Shown here: positions 7,886 to 9,746 of the stretch, in pieces
Layout of the letters: every line of letters starts with the position of its first letter
Position numbering within the stretch: the first letter of the stretch is position 1
Source of the DNA: Candidatus Sungbacteria bacterium RIFCSPLOWO2_01_FULL_47_10
Lineage (GTDB): Bacteria; Patescibacteriota; Minisyncoccia; Sungbacterales; GWA2-42-14
Assembly: GCA_001820675.1 (NCBI GenBank)
Contig: MHQO01000042.1
Location: 198 to 9,943 of the forward strand
Direction: 5' to 3'
DNA: 9,746 nucleotides
The notes under the pieces: generated by a model
What the model was told of the DNA's origin: nothing
Databases searched by the model: none
The model's input: the letters and a program-made list of their open reading frames with translations, nothing else
Made by a program: the position numbers and the translations under genes

Positions 7886-7947
7886 ATTTCGACACAATCC
7901 TGGCTTTATTCAGAAAAATTTTATATTCAACTTACTCGCACATAAAA

Positions 7948-7956
7948 TTATCCACA
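7948..7956 (+). promoter_or_regulatory. Consensus DnaA box
   Basis: TTATCCACA is an exact match to the DnaA-box consensus, lying in AT-rich non-coding DNA between atpD and lexA. No second box is evident nearby, so this is not an origin by itself. It could be a DnaA titration or regulatory site, or chance. Confidence 0.35.
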
Positions 7957-7964
7957 GTTATTTA

Positions 7965-7988
7965 AAAATGGCTTAAAAAAGCCATTTT
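7965..7988. terminator. Rho-independent terminator-like hairpin, possibly bidirectional
   Basis: AAAATGGCTT (7965-7974), a loop of four A's, and AAGCCATTTT (7979-7988) form a perfect 10-bp stem. The T's of the right arm continue into an A/T-rich tail, and the left arm offers the matching run for the other strand. It lies after the atp operon and just before the lexA promoter, which is where an operon-separating terminator is expected. The stem has only four G-C pairs, so strength is uncertain. Confidence 0.6.
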
Positions 7989-7996
7989 ATTTATCA

Positions 7997-8024
7997 TTGA
8001 CGTCTACTTTTGTTCATATATAAT
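7997..8024 (+). promoter_or_regulatory. Strong sigma70-type promoter for lexA
   Basis: TTGACG (7997-8002; five of six consensus bases) is followed by a 16-bp spacer and a perfect TATAAT (8019-8024). The start point 6-7 bases after the -10 falls on or next to the lexA ATG at 8031, which predicts a leaderless transcript. A GACGTC palindrome overlaps the -35 (7999-8004), but no clear LexA operator of a known type is recognised. Confidence 0.7.
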
Positions 8025-8030
8025 ATAAAA

Positions 8031-8681
8031 ATGAGTAATAAATCAATTAAAAATTTGACCCCGAAACAGTGGAAAGTCCTTGATATGATTTATGAAAGCG
8101 TGAATTTAGCCGGTTATCCTCCTTCTTTGGCCGATTTAAAAGATAGATTGGGGGTTTCTTCAAATCAATCAGTTTTAAACTTTCTTGATGCCCTTGAAAA
8201 TAAGGGTTTTATTAGTCGGCAAAAAGGCGAGGCCAGGGGAATTAAAATTCTTCATTTGGGTTTTAAAATTCTTGGTAAGGATGATTTGGTGCAAGTTGCC
8301 GGGGAAAGTTCGGCCGGTCCATTCACTGAATCTTATTCAGACTCATTTCGCTGGGTAACTTTGCCCGGGGCTGTTTTACAAAATGAAGAAATCAAACAAG
8401 CCCAGGACGAAGTTTTTGTTATTAAGGTACATGGCGATTCAATGATAAATGCCGGTATAGACGACGGGGATTCGCTTTTAGTCAAAAAAACGCGCGAGTT
8501 TAGGTCAAGAGACATTGTTGTCGCAAGAAACGACGACGGGACAACCGTAAAAAGATTCATCGCTGAACCCGATGGCAGGGCTTATTTAAAGCCGGAAAAC
8601 CCTGCTTATAAAATAATTCCTATTTATGAAAATACTATTTTTGAAGGGAAAGTAATTTTAAATTTAAGCAAAGTAAAATAA
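8031..8681 (+). CDS. lexA: LexA-type self-cleaving transcriptional repressor
   Basis: This 216-residue protein combines a LexA winged-helix DNA-binding domain (residues 8-74: LTPKQWKVLDMIYE, recognition region SSNQSVLNFLDALENKGFI) with an S24 peptidase domain. The Ala90-Gly91 bond in VQVAGES matches the LexA cleavage site. Ser137 in VHGDSM and Lys174 in TTVKRF form the catalytic pair, 37 residues apart as in E. coli (119/156). The cleavage-site-to-Ser distance is about 12 residues longer than in E. coli. It should repress SOS-type genes until RecA-stimulated self-cleavage. The ATG at 8031 is preferred over an upstream in-frame TTG (8010), because the TTG lies inside the promoter. The next gene starts 4 bp downstream, so the repressor may also regulate that restriction-modification gene. 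Confidence 0.88.
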   Translation: MSNKSIKNLTPKQWKVLDMIYESVNLAGYPPSLADLKDRLGVSSNQSVLNFLDALENKGFISRQKGEARGIKILHLGFKILGKDDLVQVAGESSAGPFTESYSDSFRWVTLPGAVLQNEEIKQAQDEVFVIKVHGDSMINAGIDDGDSLLVKKTREFRSRDIVVARNDDGTTVKRFIAEPDGRAYLKPENPAYKIIPIYENTIFEGKVILNLSKVK

Positions 8682-8685
8682 TTTT

Positions 8686-9746
8686 ATGGCAGACACTAAA
8701 CTAACAAGCATTATTATAAATAAAATCTTTCGCGACCCGGAAATTCAGTACGGTCTTAAGGAGTTTGATGAAATCAGGCCGGAGCAGGTTTTGGAAATTT
8801 TTGAAAAAGAAAAGGGCAGGTTTTATATAAAATGCCTAAGGCGTGAAAAAGATATTCTCCTTTTTAATGAAGAAAAAAATTTTTCTAAACCCGAGGAAGT
8901 TATCCGCCAGCTCTGGATTAGCAAACTTACCAAATATTATAATTATCCTTTGGACAGAATTGACTTGGAAAAAGATATTAAATTCGGACATGAAATCCAC
9001 GCCAAAGCCGCAGATATCGTTGTTTATCAAAAAGACAAGGTAACGCCATTAATAATTATTGAAGTAAAAAACCCTTCGGAAAAGAAGGGGTTGGATCAGC
9101 TGAAAACATACATCAGCTCCGAAGGAGCGCCTATCGGGGTTTGGTCAAATGGTATAGAAAAAGTGGTTTTGTATCGTCCGTATCCGCGCGAATTTCAAAC
9201 GCTTCGCGACATGCCACGACCAGACCAGACCATAGAAGATATTCTTGAAGAAAAATTGACTCTGACTGATCTTAAAGTAAGTTATGACTTGGTAAAAATT
9301 CTTAAGATTTTGGAGGAGTTGGTTTTGGCTGGAGCCGGCGTGGATTCTTTCACGGAAATTTTCAAACTGATTTATGCGAAATTATATGATGAAAAAGAAG
9401 CAAAAAAAAGAAAAGACGGAGAAGTTTTATTCCGTCAGTCAAAGGATATTCAAATTACTTTTGACGCGATAAATAGATTGTTTCAAAGCGCCGTTAAAGA
9501 GTGGCCCGGCATATTTTTCCAGCATGACAAAATAGAATTAACACCCGGGCATCTCTCGGTTTGCGTGGCGGAGTTTGAAAAAATAAAATTGTTGGATTCT
9601 GATTTAGCCGTGATTGATGCCGCTTTTGAATACCTTCTTCCTGATGTTGCAAAAGGCAGCAGGGGGCAGTATTTTACACCCCGCCACGTTATAGATACGG
9701 CTGTTAAAATGCTTAATCCTAAAGACGGGGAATATGCCGTTGACCC
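8686..9746 (+). CDS. HsdR-N nuclease / HsdM N6-adenine methylase fusion (3' truncated by window)
   Basis: The frame is open from ATG 8686 to the window end (353 codons and counting). Residues about 75-165 form an HsdR N-terminal (PD-(D/E)xK) nuclease domain: QLWISKLTKYYNYP, Asp110 in AADIVVY, Glu126-Val-Lys128 in IIIEVKNP, and the QxxxY motif at Gln138/Tyr142. A helical linker like HsdM's N-terminal domain follows (FTEIFKLIYAKLYDE, about 222-236). Then comes the methylase motif-X region GQYFTPRHVIDTAVKML (327-343), ending at VDP, where the SAM-binding DPxxGSG motif should begin. No helicase motor lies between the domains, so it resembles a single-chain Type I-derived or Type IIG-like restriction-modification enzyme. 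A specificity domain or hsdS should follow outside the window. There is no Shine-Dalgarno and the gap after lexA is 4 bp. The codon use is AT-rich. Confidence 0.87.
   Translation, partial: MADTKLTSIIINKIFRDPEIQYGLKEFDEIRPEQVLEIFEKEKGRFYIKCLRREKDILLFNEEKNFSKPEEVIRQLWISKLTKYYNYPLDRIDLEKDIKFGHEIHAKAADIVVYQKDKVTPLIIIEVKNPSEKKGLDQLKTYISSEGAPIGVWSNGIEKVVLYRPYPREFQTLRDMPRPDQTIEDILEEKLTLTDLKVSYDLVKILKILEELVLAGAGVDSFTEIFKLIYAKLYDEKEAKKRKDGEVLFRQSKDIQITFDAINRLFQSAVKEWPGIFFQHDKIELTPGHLSVCVAEFEKIKLLDSDLAVIDAAFEYLLPDVAKGSRGQYFTPRHVIDTAVKMLNPKDGEYAVD

Noticed and set aside
8010..8030. In-frame TTG start that would add seven residues to LexA
   Set aside because: The codons overlap the -10 and spacer of the lexA promoter, the added residues have no family match, and ATG 8031 gives the expected domain start.

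Overview
The window reads as chromosomal DNA from an uncultivated bacterium, most likely a member of the Candidate Phyla Radiation (Patescibacteria). That placement is inferred from compact, divergent versions of core proteins, almost no Shine-Dalgarno motifs, and a stripped-down F-type ATPase. It is not based on a marker gene. TGA and TAA are both used as stops, so the standard bacterial code applies.

Left part (1-1697): the C-terminal third of a SufS cysteine desulfurase is followed by a short SufU-type scaffold/sulfur-transfer protein (489-857). On the opposite strand, converging on sufU, is an Mrp/ApbC-type P-loop ATPase (879-1697). Together they form an Fe-S cluster assembly and delivery neighbourhood. 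A perfect 30-nt palindrome sits over the sufS stop codon.

Centre (1698-7827): a 71-bp divergent promoter region separates mrp from an F-type ATP synthase operon in the order atpZ-atpB-atpE-atpF-atpA-atpG-atpD. There is no separate delta gene. Instead the 248-residue b subunit ends in a region resembling the delta C-terminal domain, as in the b subunit of the 'alternate'/N-type ATPases. The alpha subunit lacks the N-terminal tail that normally docks on delta's N-terminal domain, which is also absent. The c subunit has the carrier glutamate but not the usual Na+ ligands, so protons are the likelier coupling ion. No epsilon gene (atpC) follows atpD. A ribosome-binding-like site and a start reading MTLKK are cut off at a small repeat-like sequence, suggesting atpC was lost or displaced.

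Right part (7828-9746): base composition becomes clearly AT-richer. A 203-bp non-coding stretch carries the possible atpC stub, the repeat-like sequence, a consensus DnaA box, a hairpin with the look of a bidirectional terminator, and a strong promoter. The promoter drives a LexA-type self-cleaving repressor, probably as a leaderless message. Four bases later begins a large protein, truncated by the window end. It fuses an HsdR-like nuclease domain to an HsdM-like N6-adenine methylase. This is a regulator plus restriction-modification cassette and looks like an accessory insertion next to the ATP synthase operon.
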